Shown here: piece after piece, positions 34,757 to 43,989 of the stretch
Position numbering within the stretch: the first letter of the stretch is position 1
Layout of the letters: every line of letters starts with the position of its first letter
DNA from: Chitinasiproducens palmae
GTDB taxonomy: Bacteria; Pseudomonadota; Gammaproteobacteria; Burkholderiales; Burkholderiaceae
Assembly (NCBI RefSeq): GCF_900095735.1
Contig: NZ_FNLO01000006.1
Span: 124,001-188,000 of the forward strand
Length of the DNA: 64,000 nucleotides
Direction: 5' to 3'
Notes under the pieces: model-generated
Databases searched by the model: none
Told to the model about the DNA's origin: nothing
What the model saw: the letters and a program-made list of their open reading frames with translations, nothing else
Position numbers and translations under genes: made by a program

Positions 34757-36418
34757 ATGCGCATCCCAAATATATCGATCAAGGCCAGAATCGGCCTGAC
34801 CATGGCATTTCTCGCCCTCCTGCTGCTCGTCACCGGCGGACTCGGCCTGGTCGGGATGAGCCATTCGAACGAAGCCTACCGAGAAACCTCGCACAATCGG
34901 CTGCCCAGCACCGCGCACATTGGCACCGCCGAAATTTTCGCGGCGCGAGCCCGCCTTGCGCTCGACCGCGCCGCGTTCATCGCCGGCACGCCGCAGGTGA
35001 CCGACACCATCAAGCGCGCCCAGACGATGTATGACACGTCGGAATCGGAGTGGCAACGGTTCCTGGTGCTGCCGCGCGGCGCCGACGAAGACCAGCTCGC
35101 GCAGGCCGTACAGCGTGCACGCGTCGAATACAAGGCCGCGCTGGACAAGTTTGCCGAGGTCATCGCCGCCAATGACCATGATGCGATCACCGCCGGCGCG
35201 ATCGGCTTGCAGTCCAGCTATGGCGCCATGTCGTCGGCCAGCGAAGCCCTGCGTAAATATCAGGCGGAACAAGCCGAGCGCGGCGTCGCGCGCGTCGAAT
35301 CGACGTTCCGCACGTTCCGGCTGATCACCGGCCTCGCGCTGGCGGCAGGCATGTGCGCGGCGCTGGGCGCCTTCGTGGTGCTGCGCCGCGCGATCGGCAG
35401 GCCGCTCGCCGAAGCGCTCGCGCATTTCGAGGCAATTGCGACGGGCGAACTGCGTCGTCCCGTGCACGTCCACGTGCATGACGAAATGGGCCAGGTGCTG
35501 ACCGGCATCGCGCACATGAAGGAGCGCCTCGCGCATACCGTTCAGTCGGTGCGCAGCGGCAGCGAGGCCATTGCGACCGCGACGCGCCAGATCGCCGCGG
35601 GCAATCTCGACCTGTCGTCGCGCACGGAAGAACAGGCGTCGGCCTTGCAGCAAACCGCATCGAGCATGGAAGAACTCAGCGGCACGGTAAAACAAAATGC
35701 CGAGACCGTCCGGCATGCCAGCGAACTCAGCGCGAACGCGGCCGAGATCGCGGGGCGCGGCAGCGAAGTCGTGGGCCGAGTGGTCGGCACCATGGGCGAG
35801 ATCAATCGCAGTTCGTCCGAGATCGCCGAGATCATCGTGCTGATCGAAGGCATCGCGTTCCAAACCAACATCCTGGCGCTCAACGCGGCCGTCGAAGCGG
35901 CGCGGGCGGGCGAGCAAGGGCGGGGTTTCGCGGTGGTGGCTGGCGAGGTGCGCACGCTCGCGCAGCGTTCGTCGGCTGCCGCGAAGGAGATCAAGACGCT
36001 GATCGAGGCCTCGGTGGCCCGCGCGGAGACCGGCAGCGAACTTGTCGACCAAGCCGGCCGCACGATGGAAGACATCAGTCTCGCGGTGCGCCAGGTGCGC
36101 GACCTGATGGGCGAGATCGCCGCCGCCACCGAGGAACAGACGCGCGGCATCGATCAGGTTGCGCACGCCGTCGCGCAAATGGATCAGGTCACGCAACAGA
36201 ATGCAGCGCTGGTCGAAGAGGCGGCGGCGGCAGCGCAATCGCTCGAAAGCCAGGCGGATGGTCTGAACCGCACCGTCTCGGTGTTCCAGGTGGAGGGCGT
36301 CGCCGCGGCTGCGGTGCGGCCCGCAACCACACGATCCGCCAGCGCGGGCCCGGCCCGTCGGCCAGCGTCGGTGAGCCCGGCAGCGCCGGCCGGCGAGCTG
36401 GGCTGGGAAGCATTCTGA
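34757..36418 (+). CDS. methyl-accepting chemotaxis protein (Tar/Tsr-like)
   Basis: A 553-residue chemoreceptor. Membrane segment 1 is '[20 protein letters not shown]' (about 12-31), a four-helix periplasmic sensor follows, and membrane segment 2 is near '[20 protein letters not shown]' (about 193-212). A HAMP segment ('[20 protein letters not shown]') leads to the signalling hairpin, whose tip reads '[20 protein letters not shown]' and '[18 protein letters not shown]'. The protein ends in GWEAF, close to the xWExF pentapeptide that binds CheR/CheB for adaptation. ATG 34757 fits the usual short start ([12 protein letters not shown]). Ligand unknown. Confidence 0.93.
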   Translation: MRIPNISIKARIGLTMAFLALLLLVTGGLGLVGMSHSNEAYRETSHNRLPSTAHIGTAEIFAARARLALDRAAFIAGTPQVTDTIKRAQTMYDTSESEWQRFLVLPRGADEDQLAQAVQRARVEYKAALDKFAEVIAANDHDAITAGAIGLQSSYGAMSSASEALRKYQAEQAERGVARVESTFRTFRLITGLALAAGMCAALGAFVVLRRAIGRPLAEALAHFEAIATGELRRPVHVHVHDEMGQVLTGIAHMKERLAHTVQSVRSGSEAIATATRQIAAGNLDLSSRTEEQASALQQTASSMEELSGTVKQNAETVRHASELSANAAEIAGRGSEVVGRVVGTMGEINRSSSEIAEIIVLIEGIAFQTNILALNAAVEAARAGEQGRGFAVVAGEVRTLAQRSSAAAKEIKTLIEASVARAETGSELVDQAGRTMEDISLAVRQVRDLMGEIAAATEEQTRGIDQVAHAVAQMDQVTQQNAALVEEAAAAAQSLESQADGLNRTVSVFQVEGVAAAAVRPATTRSASAGPARRPASVSPAAPAGELGWEAF

Positions 36419-36769
36419 GCCGTTTTGCGCTCCGGCCCGGCGGGCTGACAACCGCCAAGCCGGACTGCCAAGCCACTCCGCCAGCGCGCTCGCGTGGCGA
36501 GCGGCCCGCTTCCGGTATCGCGTCGGCCATCAGGTCGGCCTTCGCGCCGGCCCTCCCGCCCGGCCCCGCCACGCTTGCCTGCCCGCCGACTTCCCGCTCG
36601 ACTTCCCGCCGCGCCTGCGATCCGTCGCGGCGCTCGTGCCGGCGCTCCTATCGGCGCTCCTATCGGCGCTCGTGCCGGCGCTCGTGTCGGCGCTGACCAT
36701 CGGGTTCGCAAGCCAGGCGGTAACAACACGCAGCCGGAAGCGCTGCGCGGGCACCGCGCTGTCGTCGAC
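36419..36769. other. convergent spacer between the chemoreceptor and MFS genes, with a 12-bp tandem repeat
   Basis: No gene seen in the 351 nt. At 36629-36688 there are five 12-bp units of GGCGCTC-type sequence (GGCGCTCGTGCC, GGCGCTCCTATC twice, GGCGCTCGTGCC, GGCGCTCGTGTC) and a partial sixth to about 36694. No clear terminator with a T-run was found for either gene. Confidence 0.7.
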
Positions 36770-38305
36770 TCAACGTGCCGAGATATCCTCCAGCGCGACG
36801 TCGCGGGTGCGCGGACCCAGCACGCCGACGGTGAGCATCACGATCAACATCGCACCGGAGATGAACACGAAGACGCCGTCGACGCCGAAGTGCTTCAGGA
36901 TGGCGGCGATCACGAACGCGGAGAACATCGCCGAGACGCGGCTGAACGAGTAGACGAAGCCCACCGCACGCACCCGCAGACCAGTGGGAAACAACTCGGT
37001 CTGGTAAGCGTGGTAGGTGTAGGAGATGGTGTTGCCGGCCAGCAGCAGGCACACCCCCAGGGTGGTGAGCAGCGTGGCATCGCGCGCCTGACTGAAGGCG
37101 AGGCCACACAACACGTTCAGGCCCGCCATCACGACGATCACCGTCTTGCGTTCGAGCCGGTCCGCGATCAGCATGCCGAGCAGCGGTCCGACCGGCGCCG
37201 CGATGGCGATGATCGCCGCATACATCAGGCTCGACGTGACCGTCACACCCTGCCGCACCAACAGTGTTGGAATCCAGTTTGCAAAGCCGTAGTAGCCCAT
37301 GGTCTGGAACACGTGGAACACGATCAGCATCAATACGCGCTGCCGGTACGGTGCCACCCACAGCTCGCGCAGCCTGGTCCGGGGACTGACGCGTTCGGGC
37401 GCCGCGGGCGTCGGCAGCGGACGACCCGACTCGCGTTCGACGGCAGCCTCGATACGTTGCAACACAGCGTCGGCTTCGGCGATGCGACCCTGCTGCGCCA
37501 GCCAGCGCGGGCTCTCCGGGAGGTGCAGCCGGATCCACCAGACAAACAGCGCGCCGACCACGCCCAGCAGGACGACGCAGCGCCAGCCGGCAATACCGAA
37601 GTAGTCGTGCGGCACCAGCGACCACGAAAGAAACGCAACGGTCGGCACCGCGCAGAATCCGACTGCCTGCGAACAGGCGGAGGCGCGCCCGCGAAGGTGT
37701 TTCGGCACCAGTTCGCTGATGTAGGACGAAATCGTGACGGTCTCCACGCCGATCCCGATGCCGGCGAGAAAACGCCAGAGATTCAGGCTGAACGCGTCGG
37801 TCTGGAACGCCATCACGATATTTGCCGCGGTGTACCACAGCAGCGAATAGGTGAAGATCGCGCGTCGACCGAAACGGTCAGCCAGAAATCCGCATCCGGC
37901 AGTGCCGACGAACAGCCCGGCGAAAAGCGCCGCGATGAAGCTCGCAATGCCGGTGGTCCCGAAAAGACCGTGGGTGGTCGACGTCAGGATGCCGCTGCGT
38001 ACCAGCCCCGGCGCGATGAAGCCCGAGAACATCAGATCGTACAGCTCGAAGTAAAGGCCGAGGCTGAGCAGACCGACGAAGCGCCAGATGGTTTTCGTGG
38101 CAGGCAGACGGTCGAGACGTGCCGAGATGGCTTCGGCGCTGGTCATCGCCGCGGTCGCGGCGCCCGCCTGCGACGGTCGCGCGTCATTCTTCGCCGAGGC
38201 GTCGCTCGCACGATTCGGATTGCTTAACGTGTCCGCAACGCGCTGCGTCGAACTGGCCGGTGCGCCAAGCGTCGCACTCAGTGTCCGGTTGGAAGGGCTC
38301 TGCAT
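36770..38305 (-). CDS. MFS transporter (aromatic acid / metabolite:H+ symporter type)
   Basis: A 511-residue major facilitator with about 12 membrane segments. The first 65 residues are polar; the membrane domain starts at 'WRFVGLLSLGLYFELYDLMF'. The loop 2-3 signature is 'FLADRFGRRAIFTYSLLW', the loop after segment 6 has 'LPESPRWLAQQGRIAEADAV', and the second repeat has 'MLIADRLERKTVIVVMAGL'. ATG 38305 has AAGGAGA upstream. It is the last gene of a minus-strand set LysR / lyase / CoA-transferase / MFS and probably imports the acid those enzymes use (inference). Confidence 0.9.
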   Translation of the reverse strand: MQSPSNRTLSATLGAPASSTQRVADTLSNPNRASDASAKNDARPSQAGAATAAMTSAEAISARLDRLPATKTIWRFVGLLSLGLYFELYDLMFSGFIAPGLVRSGILTSTTHGLFGTTGIASFIAALFAGLFVGTAGCGFLADRFGRRAIFTYSLLWYTAANIVMAFQTDAFSLNLWRFLAGIGIGVETVTISSYISELVPKHLRGRASACSQAVGFCAVPTVAFLSWSLVPHDYFGIAGWRCVVLLGVVGALFVWWIRLHLPESPRWLAQQGRIAEADAVLQRIEAAVERESGRPLPTPAAPERVSPRTRLRELWVAPYRQRVLMLIVFHVFQTMGYYGFANWIPTLLVRQGVTVTSSLMYAAIIAIAAPVGPLLGMLIADRLERKTVIVVMAGLNVLCGLAFSQARDATLLTTLGVCLLLAGNTISYTYHAYQTELFPTGLRVRAVGFVYSFSRVSAMFSAFVIAAILKHFGVDGVFVFISGAMLIVMLTVGVLGPRTRDVALEDISAR

Positions 38306-38379
38306 GTTTGTCTCCTTGGACCGGTCTGTCGCCGGTTCGCGTCGAGGGGGCCGACCGACGGGCGCCGGCCGGCGTGCCG

Positions 38380-39594
38380 CTAGGCAGTCTGTGCGTCGTC
38401 CCGGGAAATCACGTCCAGTGCCGCGATGGCTTCGGCGTCGTAACCGAGCTCGGCCAGCACGTCGGCCGTGTGCTCGCCGATTCGCGAGATGGGCCGGCGC
38501 GGGCCGAGGCGCTCGCCGCCCAACGCGATCGGCAACAATGGCATCGGAGTCTGGGCGCCGTCTTCCAGCGTCAGCGTGGCGAGGCCACCACTCTGCTGCA
38601 AGTGCGGGTCGTCGAACAACTGCTCCGGGCGCGTGATCGGCGCGAACGGAATCTGGTTGGCCTCGAAGGCCGCGGCCAGTTCTTCGCCGCGGCGTTCCGC
38701 CAGGGTCTCGGCAAGCGCCGGAATCAGCCATTCACGCGCGAGCACGCGATCGTTGTTGGTGGTCAGCCGCGGGTCGGCGAACAGATCGTCCCGCCCCAGT
38801 AGACGGCAGAGCGTGCGCCACTGCTCCTGCCCGGTGGCGGCGACGAACATCTGCTCGCCGCCGGCCAGCGCAAACACGTCGTAGATGCCCCAGGCGCTAA
38901 TGCGCTCGGGCATCGGCGCCGCCGCCTTGCCGGTTACGGCGTATTGCTGCATGTGCTGCGCCGACAGCAGCACGCAGTTCTCGAACAGCGCGCTCTGGAC
39001 TTCCTTGCCGACGCCGGTGCCACGGCGCTCGTACAGCGCGGCGAGCACGCCGATCGCGCCGAACATGCCGCCCATGATGTCGTTCACCGAGCTGCCGGCG
39101 CGCAGCGGCCGGCCCGCCGGCCCGGTCATATAAGCCAGGCCCGCCATCATCTGCACGACTTCGTCGAGCGCCAGACGGTTCTCGTACGGTCCGCTCAGGA
39201 AGCCCTTGTGGGACACGTAGATCAGGCCGGGGTGGCGCGCGTGCAGCGTCTCGTAATCGAAGCCGATGCCGGCCATGCGGCCCGGCTTGAAGTTCTCGAC
39301 GAACACGTCGGCAGTGGCGACCAGCCGCGCGAGCGCTTCGCGCCCGCTGGTGCTCTCCAGGTCCAGCGCAATGCTCTTCTTGTTGCGGTTGAAGGTACGA
39401 AAGAATCCGGCGCCGGCGCCGAGCAGACGGCGCGTGCCGTCGCCCTTGGGCGGCTCGACCTTGATGACTTCGGCACCCAGGTCGGCAAGAATCATCCCGC
39501 ACGTCGGCCCCATCACCATATGGGTGAGTTCGACCACGCGAATGCCGGCCAGCGGCAGGGACGGCGCGGCTTGCTGGGCTTCACTACGATTCAT
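38380..39594 (-). CDS. CaiB/BaiF (family III) CoA-transferase
   Basis: A 404-residue CoA-transferase. Conserved parts: 'LPLAGIRVVELTHMVMGPTC' and 'DLGAEVIKVEPPKGDGTRRL', 'SIALDLESTSGREAL', 'FVENFKPGRMAGIGFDYETL' and 'VNDIMGGMFGAIGVLAALYE'. The catalytic Asp is expected in 'GSSVNDIMGG'. These enzymes move CoA from a donor such as succinyl-CoA to a carboxylic acid. Its ATG overlaps the stop of the lyase gene by one base (TGATG), so the two are co-made. It probably activates the acid that the lyase cleaves. Confidence 0.92.
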   Translation of the reverse strand: MNRSEAQQAAPSLPLAGIRVVELTHMVMGPTCGMILADLGAEVIKVEPPKGDGTRRLLGAGAGFFRTFNRNKKSIALDLESTSGREALARLVATADVFVENFKPGRMAGIGFDYETLHARHPGLIYVSHKGFLSGPYENRLALDEVVQMMAGLAYMTGPAGRPLRAGSSVNDIMGGMFGAIGVLAALYERRGTGVGKEVQSALFENCVLLSAQHMQQYAVTGKAAAPMPERISAWGIYDVFALAGGEQMFVAATGQEQWRTLCRLLGRDDLFADPRLTTNNDRVLAREWLIPALAETLAERRGEELAAAFEANQIPFAPITRPEQLFDDPHLQQSGGLATLTLEDGAQTPMPLLPIALGGERLGPRRPISRIGEHTADVLAELGYDAEAIAALDVISRDDAQTA

Positions 39595-40586
39595 CAGACA
39601 GACTCCATTGCGGCAGCGGCGCCGCTGATGTTCGCCACGTCCGCGCATGCGGCGCGGTAATAGGACGGGACGCCCGCGCGCGCGATGCTTCCAAAGAGTG
39701 ATTCGCCGGGCAGGGCGTCGGTGATGACGGAGCGTGCGTCGATCAATGCGCGCACATCGATACCGGTGGACAGGCCCATGCTTTCCAGCATGAAGACCAG
39801 ATCCTCGGCCGCGACGTTGCCGCTCGCGCCAGGCGCGTGCGGGCAACCGCCGATGCCGCCGAGCGACGCGTCGAATTCACGGATGCCGTGGCGCAGCGCC
39901 ACCAGCGTGTTGGCCAATGCCATGCCGCGGGTATCGTGAAAATGCACCGCATTGCATCGCTCGCCGACTGCGGCGCGCACCGCCTGCAAGGTCGCATCGA
40001 CCAGTGCAGGCGTCGCAAGGCCGGTCGTATCGGCCAGCGCCACCGTATCCGCGCCCGCCTGGAGCGCGCGCGACGCGTACTCGACGACGTCGGCGATCGG
40101 CACCTCGCCCTGCAGCGTGCAGCCGAACGCCGTCGACAGGCCGCCGATGATCCGCGCGGGCTTGCCGCTGGCATCGCGCAGCGCGCAGATCTCGCGCAGC
40201 GTGTCGACCATCGCATCGCGACTCCGGCGCACGTTGGCCTGGCTGTGCGCCTCGCTGACCGAAAGCGGCGCGACGATGCGGTGGGCACCGGCGGCCAGCG
40301 CACGTTCCGCCCCTTTCGCGTTCGGGACCAGCACCGTCACCGTCAGGCCGGGCAGTTGCAGGGCGCGCTCGACGACTGCGTCGGCGTCGGCCATTTGCGG
40401 CAGCAGCCGCGGCGGTACATACGATGCCACCTCCATCGAGCGCACGCCCGCGCCGTAGACGGTGTCGAGCCATTGCAGCTTGGCGGCAGTCGACATGGTC
40501 CGCGCAATGCTCTGCAAGCCGTCGCGCAGGCCAACCTCGGTGACCAGGACGGCTTGCTCGGCGGTGCCGGATGGGGTTGCGGACAT
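39594..40586 (-). CDS. hydroxymethylglutaryl-CoA lyase-like enzyme
   Basis: A 330-residue TIM-barrel lyase of the HMG-CoA lyase/isopropylmalate synthase group. 'EVGLRDGLQSI' holds the catalytic Arg-Asp, 'NAVHFHDTRGMALAN' the metal-binding HxH, and the signature loop 'GGIGGCPHAPGASGNVAAED' the catalytic Cys. HMG-CoA lyase makes acetoacetate and acetyl-CoA in leucine breakdown, but no other leucine-pathway genes are here. With a CoA-transferase and an MFS carrier it may cleave an imported 3-hydroxy-3-methyl acid (inference). ATG 40586 has GGAGA upstream. Confidence 0.9.
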   Translation of the reverse strand: MSATPSGTAEQAVLVTEVGLRDGLQSIARTMSTAAKLQWLDTVYGAGVRSMEVASYVPPRLLPQMADADAVVERALQLPGLTVTVLVPNAKGAERALAAGAHRIVAPLSVSEAHSQANVRRSRDAMVDTLREICALRDASGKPARIIGGLSTAFGCTLQGEVPIADVVEYASRALQAGADTVALADTTGLATPALVDATLQAVRAAVGERCNAVHFHDTRGMALANTLVALRHGIREFDASLGGIGGCPHAPGASGNVAAEDLVFMLESMGLSTGIDVRALIDARSVITDALPGESLFGSIARAGVPSYYRAACADVANISGAAAAMESV

Positions 40587-40746
40587 CGTTTTCTCCAGGG
40601 ACGGGACGACCAGATGCTTCACACTGTGTAGGAATCCGGCAAGCACTGTACAGACGCGTTTCGAGATGGACTCCATCGCCGCACGAGATGGCGCCAAGTG
40701 ATTGCTTCGATTGACATTTCCGGCGATTGACAGAGACCGGTAGGTG

Positions 40747-41652
40747 TCAATCCGGAGCACTGTCCCGAGTCGCGAGCAGATGCTCGAGCAGACGCGCGGC
40801 CGGCAACGACAAGGCGGCGCGCTCTCGCACGCACAGAATGAATTGGCGCCGCGCCCAATGGGCGTCGAGCAGCACGGTCTCCAGACCGTATACATGCCGC
40901 ACGCGGGCCAGGGCTTCGAGCGGCAGGATCGCGATGCCGATGCCGGCTTCGATCATGCGGCAGGCCGCGTCGAAATTCGAGACATGGGCGCGGTAGCGCA
41001 GCACGCCGCCCCTCTCGCTTGCGATGCGGTCCATCAGCGCATTCACCGAGGCATTCGACGACAGTCCGATGTGATCGAAGCCGAGTGTCTCCTCGAAGGC
41101 CATCTTGCCGCGGCCCGCCAGCGGATGGTCGCGCCGCACCGCCACCACCAAATGATCGGCCCGATACCGGATGGTCTCCAGACGGCCGGTGCCGACGAAG
41201 TCGCGGCACACGCCGAGGTCGGCAACGCCCTCCTCCACCCCTCGGGCGACCTCGCCGCTGACGCGTTCCTCGAGATCGACGCGGACTTGCGGATGGAGAT
41301 TCATGAAGGCCGCCACGGCTGCCGGCAGGAACTCGATCAACGAGGATACATTGGCGAGCACCTTGACGTGGCCGCGAATGCCCTGCGCATACTCGCCAAG
41401 TTCGGCGCTGAGCCGTTCGTAGCTGAGCATGATGGCGCGGGCTCTTTCGAGCAGCGCGCTGCCGGCCGGCGTCGGGGCCACGCCGCGCTGGCTGCGCACC
41501 AGCAACGGTGTACCAATCGCTGCCTCCACGTCGGCAATCCGTTTGCTGACCGCGGACGCGGTGATGGCCTCGCGGCTGGCGGCGCGGGCAATGGTGCCCT
41601 CCTCGCACACTGCGATGAAGAGCCGGAGCGTGGTCTGGTCGATCGGCGTCAT
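40747..41652 (-). CDS. LysR family transcriptional regulator
   Basis: A 301-residue LysR regulator. The N-terminal HTH reads 'LRLFIAVCEEGTIARAASRE' then 'AITASAVSKRIADVEAAIGT', and the co-inducer domain begins about residue 90 ('HVKVLANVSSLIEFLP'). It lies upstream of, and in the same direction as, the lyase/CoA-transferase/MFS genes, 160 nt before the lyase start, rather than divergently. ATG 41652 is chosen; a second Met five codons upstream (41667) is possible. Confidence 0.9.
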   Translation of the reverse strand: MTPIDQTTLRLFIAVCEEGTIARAASREAITASAVSKRIADVEAAIGTPLLVRSQRGVAPTPAGSALLERARAIMLSYERLSAELGEYAQGIRGHVKVLANVSSLIEFLPAAVAAFMNLHPQVRVDLEERVSGEVARGVEEGVADLGVCRDFVGTGRLETIRYRADHLVVAVRRDHPLAGRGKMAFEETLGFDHIGLSSNASVNALMDRIASERGGVLRYRAHVSNFDAACRMIEAGIGIAILPLEALARVRHVYGLETVLLDAHWARRQFILCVRERAALSLPAARLLEHLLATRDSAPD

Positions 41653-41836
41653 GTTGGCGAGCAACATAGCATATCGCCGCGCCCCGAGGCATCGGCCCGC
41701 GCCGGTCGGCGGCGAGATCAGTTCGGCATACGCGCGTATGGGGCTCATGGGGCCTCATGGGGCCTCATGCGGGCCTCACGAAGGCCGCCGGGACGCCGCT
41801 GCAGCCAGTGAAGTCAGCGGCAGCGCAGGGGCGACC

Positions 41837-42245
41837 TCAATAGGTCGCCCGCAGGGTCAGCATCACGCTGCGCGGGGCGCCGTACTCGCTATAGATGGTG
41901 TATGGCGCACGCGCGAAATACTGCTTGTCGAACAGATTGTCGAATGACAGGTCGGCGCTCAGATAACGGTTGAACTGGTAGCCGAGCTTGGCCGAAAAGA
42001 CCGTATAACCGCCCTGGACATAGCTGGTCGTGCGATAGGTACTGCTCTGGAAGTAGGCGCCGCCGCCCAACGTGAATCCTTCCAACGGACCCTGCGTGAA
42101 GCGGTAGGTAGACCAGATCTTGAAAAGGTGCTGCGGCGTCTCACCGTCGTACGCTTGCCCCTGCGTGCTTGGGCTGGACACGTTGCGGGTGTTGGCCAAC
42201 GTGTAGCCGGCAATGACGTCGAGGTTCGGCAACGGGGTAAGGCCA
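41837..42245 (-). pseudogene. TonB-dependent siderophore receptor, C-terminal remnant
   Basis: The last 135 or so residues of a TonB-dependent receptor barrel: 'LPNLDVIAGYTLANTRNVSS', 'GETPQHLFKIWSTYRFTQGP', 'FTLGGGAYFQSSTYRTTSY', 'KLGYQFNRYLSADLSFDNLF' and 'DKQYFARAPYTIYSEYGAPR', ending in 'VMLTLRATY'. The pattern matches FpvA/FhuE-like ferric-siderophore receptors. Family members are about 700 residues; everything upstream of the break near 42245 is missing and unrelated sequence is joined there. This is a truncated, non-functional gene at the edge of the replication region. Confidence 0.85.
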
Positions 42246-42552
42246 TCACATGTGAGCCGCGTCGAAAACGCTGATTCCCACCGGCTAGCCTGCCCACAAT
42301 GGCATCGATCGAGACCGACTGATCTGCAAAGCAAGAGCTTTCGGTAAGCAGGCGATGAAAAACAGCGATCAGTGCAAGGTTTTCAACGGTGGTCTGGAAG
42401 CAATGGCGCGGACGCGGCCCTCACCAACGCCTGCGTGGCGCTCGACTTCCCGTGCCTGACGATCGTAACCGCGCCCATCGTCGGGCGGCGCACGACACCA
42501 GCCTCCACTCCCGTTCGCTGCCTTATTACCTGACCAGCACGAGCACCCCGGC

Positions 42553-42690
42553 ATGTCGCCGCCGCTCGACCCATTCTCGAAACCCCGCTTCGCACATTGG
42601 TCCGACGCGTTCCTCGTGGTCAACGACTCAGAGCAGATTTGCCTGCCGACGAACCGCCCGGCGGACGCCGGGGCGGCGCTGCGCCAGTGA
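42553..42690 (+). CDS. small hypothetical ORF (45 aa), protein-like
   Basis: A 45-codon frame starting ATG 42553, reading 'MSPPLDPFSKPRFAHWSDAF' then 'LVVNDSEQICLPTNRPADAG' and ending ALRQ. The order of residues (FAHWSDAFLVVND..QICLPT) looks like a real protein, and I have a weak memory of similar small proteins on Burkholderia plasmids. No strong ribosome site is seen. It may be a small gene or a remnant, just upstream of the plasmid-type gene at 42915. Confidence 0.35.
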   Translation: MSPPLDPFSKPRFAHWSDAFLVVNDSEQICLPTNRPADAGAALRQ

Positions 42691-42914
42691 GCACGAGTGA
42701 GTATTTGACTTGCTCAAGCGCCGACGGCCTGCTCAAGCCGTGTTCCGGTTGCCTTAGTCAAAGTGCCGTGGGTCCTCGCGCTCGTCATGTCCGAGGACGC
42801 TCACGCATTGCAGCAGACTGAAGGACAGCGTCTGCCGAGACGCGGGCCCGGCCGCTCGGGTACACCTCATGCTTCCCGCACATCGCGCCAAACACTGAGT
42901 ACGGGGACCAGGCC

Positions 42915-43541
42915 ATGATTAAGGATGACGAACTTTTCTCCATTCGTTGCTTTCACCGCGACGGGCATATCCCTGCCCGTTATCAGGTCCTGGTGGACGA
43001 TCCCTCGCTCCAGGCACTCGCGCTGATCGACTCGAACGAGCAGACGGTGTTGGGCTTCTCGGGCCGCCGCAAGCGACCCGATTTCCATTTACGCTTTCCA
43101 ACACGCCCGCACGCCGACAGTTTCGTGGCGCACTGGCTCAACGGTCTGCGTGAGCGAGCCGAAGCGTCCAAGACGCGCCGGCAACACTGCATGCAGGCGC
43201 GCAACCCGCTGGCGGTCGGCGACGTGCTCTGCGAGGCCTCCGGCATCCCCACTGAACGCGTCGCCTATTATGAGGTGACGCAATGCATCGGCGCCTGCAC
43301 GGTGGAGATCCGCGAATTGTGCCGCGTCGAGGAACGCGACTGTTGCGATACGTCGGGTAGCTGTGCGCCGGTGCCAGGGTGTTACGTCGGCCCCCCGATG
43401 CGACGGCGCGTGAGCGAAGACGGTCGGGTGCGTATCGGACGAAGCGGCCCGTGGGCGGAGCGCAAGGCGGTGCATCGGGTCGCCGGGATGCAAGTGTATT
43501 CGTCCGATACCTGGGAACGTGGCCCTGGTTCCCGAGGATAG
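42915..43541 (+). CDS. conserved plasmid-type hypothetical protein
   Basis: A 208-residue protein. The second half has the layout of a family common on proteobacterial plasmids and phages: 'VGDVLCEASGIPTERVAYYE' followed by 'VTQCIGACTVEIRELCRVEE', then 'CAPVPGCYVGPPMRRRVSED' and 'GRVRIGRSGPWAERKAVHRV'. Relatives usually read GDI..SWGYDQTN.DFYEVV; here SWGYDQT is replaced by EASGIPTE. The first 90 residues ('LFSIRCFHRDGHIPARYQVL') are a separate region with a DUF-like look. Function unknown. It stands alone in a stretch of decayed sequence. Confidence 0.6.
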   Translation: MIKDDELFSIRCFHRDGHIPARYQVLVDDPSLQALALIDSNEQTVLGFSGRRKRPDFHLRFPTRPHADSFVAHWLNGLRERAEASKTRRQHCMQARNPLAVGDVLCEASGIPTERVAYYEVTQCIGACTVEIRELCRVEERDCCDTSGSCAPVPGCYVGPPMRRRVSEDGRVRIGRSGPWAERKAVHRVAGMQVYSSDTWERGPGSRG

Positions 43542-43989
43542 CCGTGAACGGTCGGCTAGCGACTGCGTGGAACACCGGACGGTCGTTGCAACACCCAACT
43601 TCGCACGGCTGTGGCGGGACCGGGCGCGTCACGGACAGGCTATACAAAGGGTTGGCCCTGAAGCCGAGCGCGCGGCGATTCCGCTGTTGGCGGGATAAAC
43701 GAAGCAGCTGGTAAGCGGCAGAGCGGCCAAGAACGGCAAGCAGTGCCGTTGTATCGGGTTGCCTATGCGATCGACTGGCTTCGGGTCGACTGCAGGCGGA
43801 CCACAGGCCGACGACACTTGCGTCCCGTTTTCAGTCGTTCACGGCGGTCGACTGCCCCGATGGTAGGGCACGCGCCGATCTGCGACCGACCTTGTGCCGA
43901 GACGCCCGTCCTGCCCTAACGGTTCCTATCTCACCCGACATGGACGCTACGTCCGTAGCTGATTCAGGCTTGTTACTTACCTTACTTTG
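43542..43989. other. 448-nt stretch with no recognisable gene
   Basis: Open frames here are short, and neither strand shows a known motif or protein-like codon use. Likely decayed sequence between the plasmid-type gene and the flavodoxin pseudogene. Confidence 0.4.

Noticed and set aside
42246-42552. Insertion sequence remnant next to the truncated receptor
   Set aside because: The junction looks like a rearrangement but no transposase motif or terminal inverted repeats could be read.
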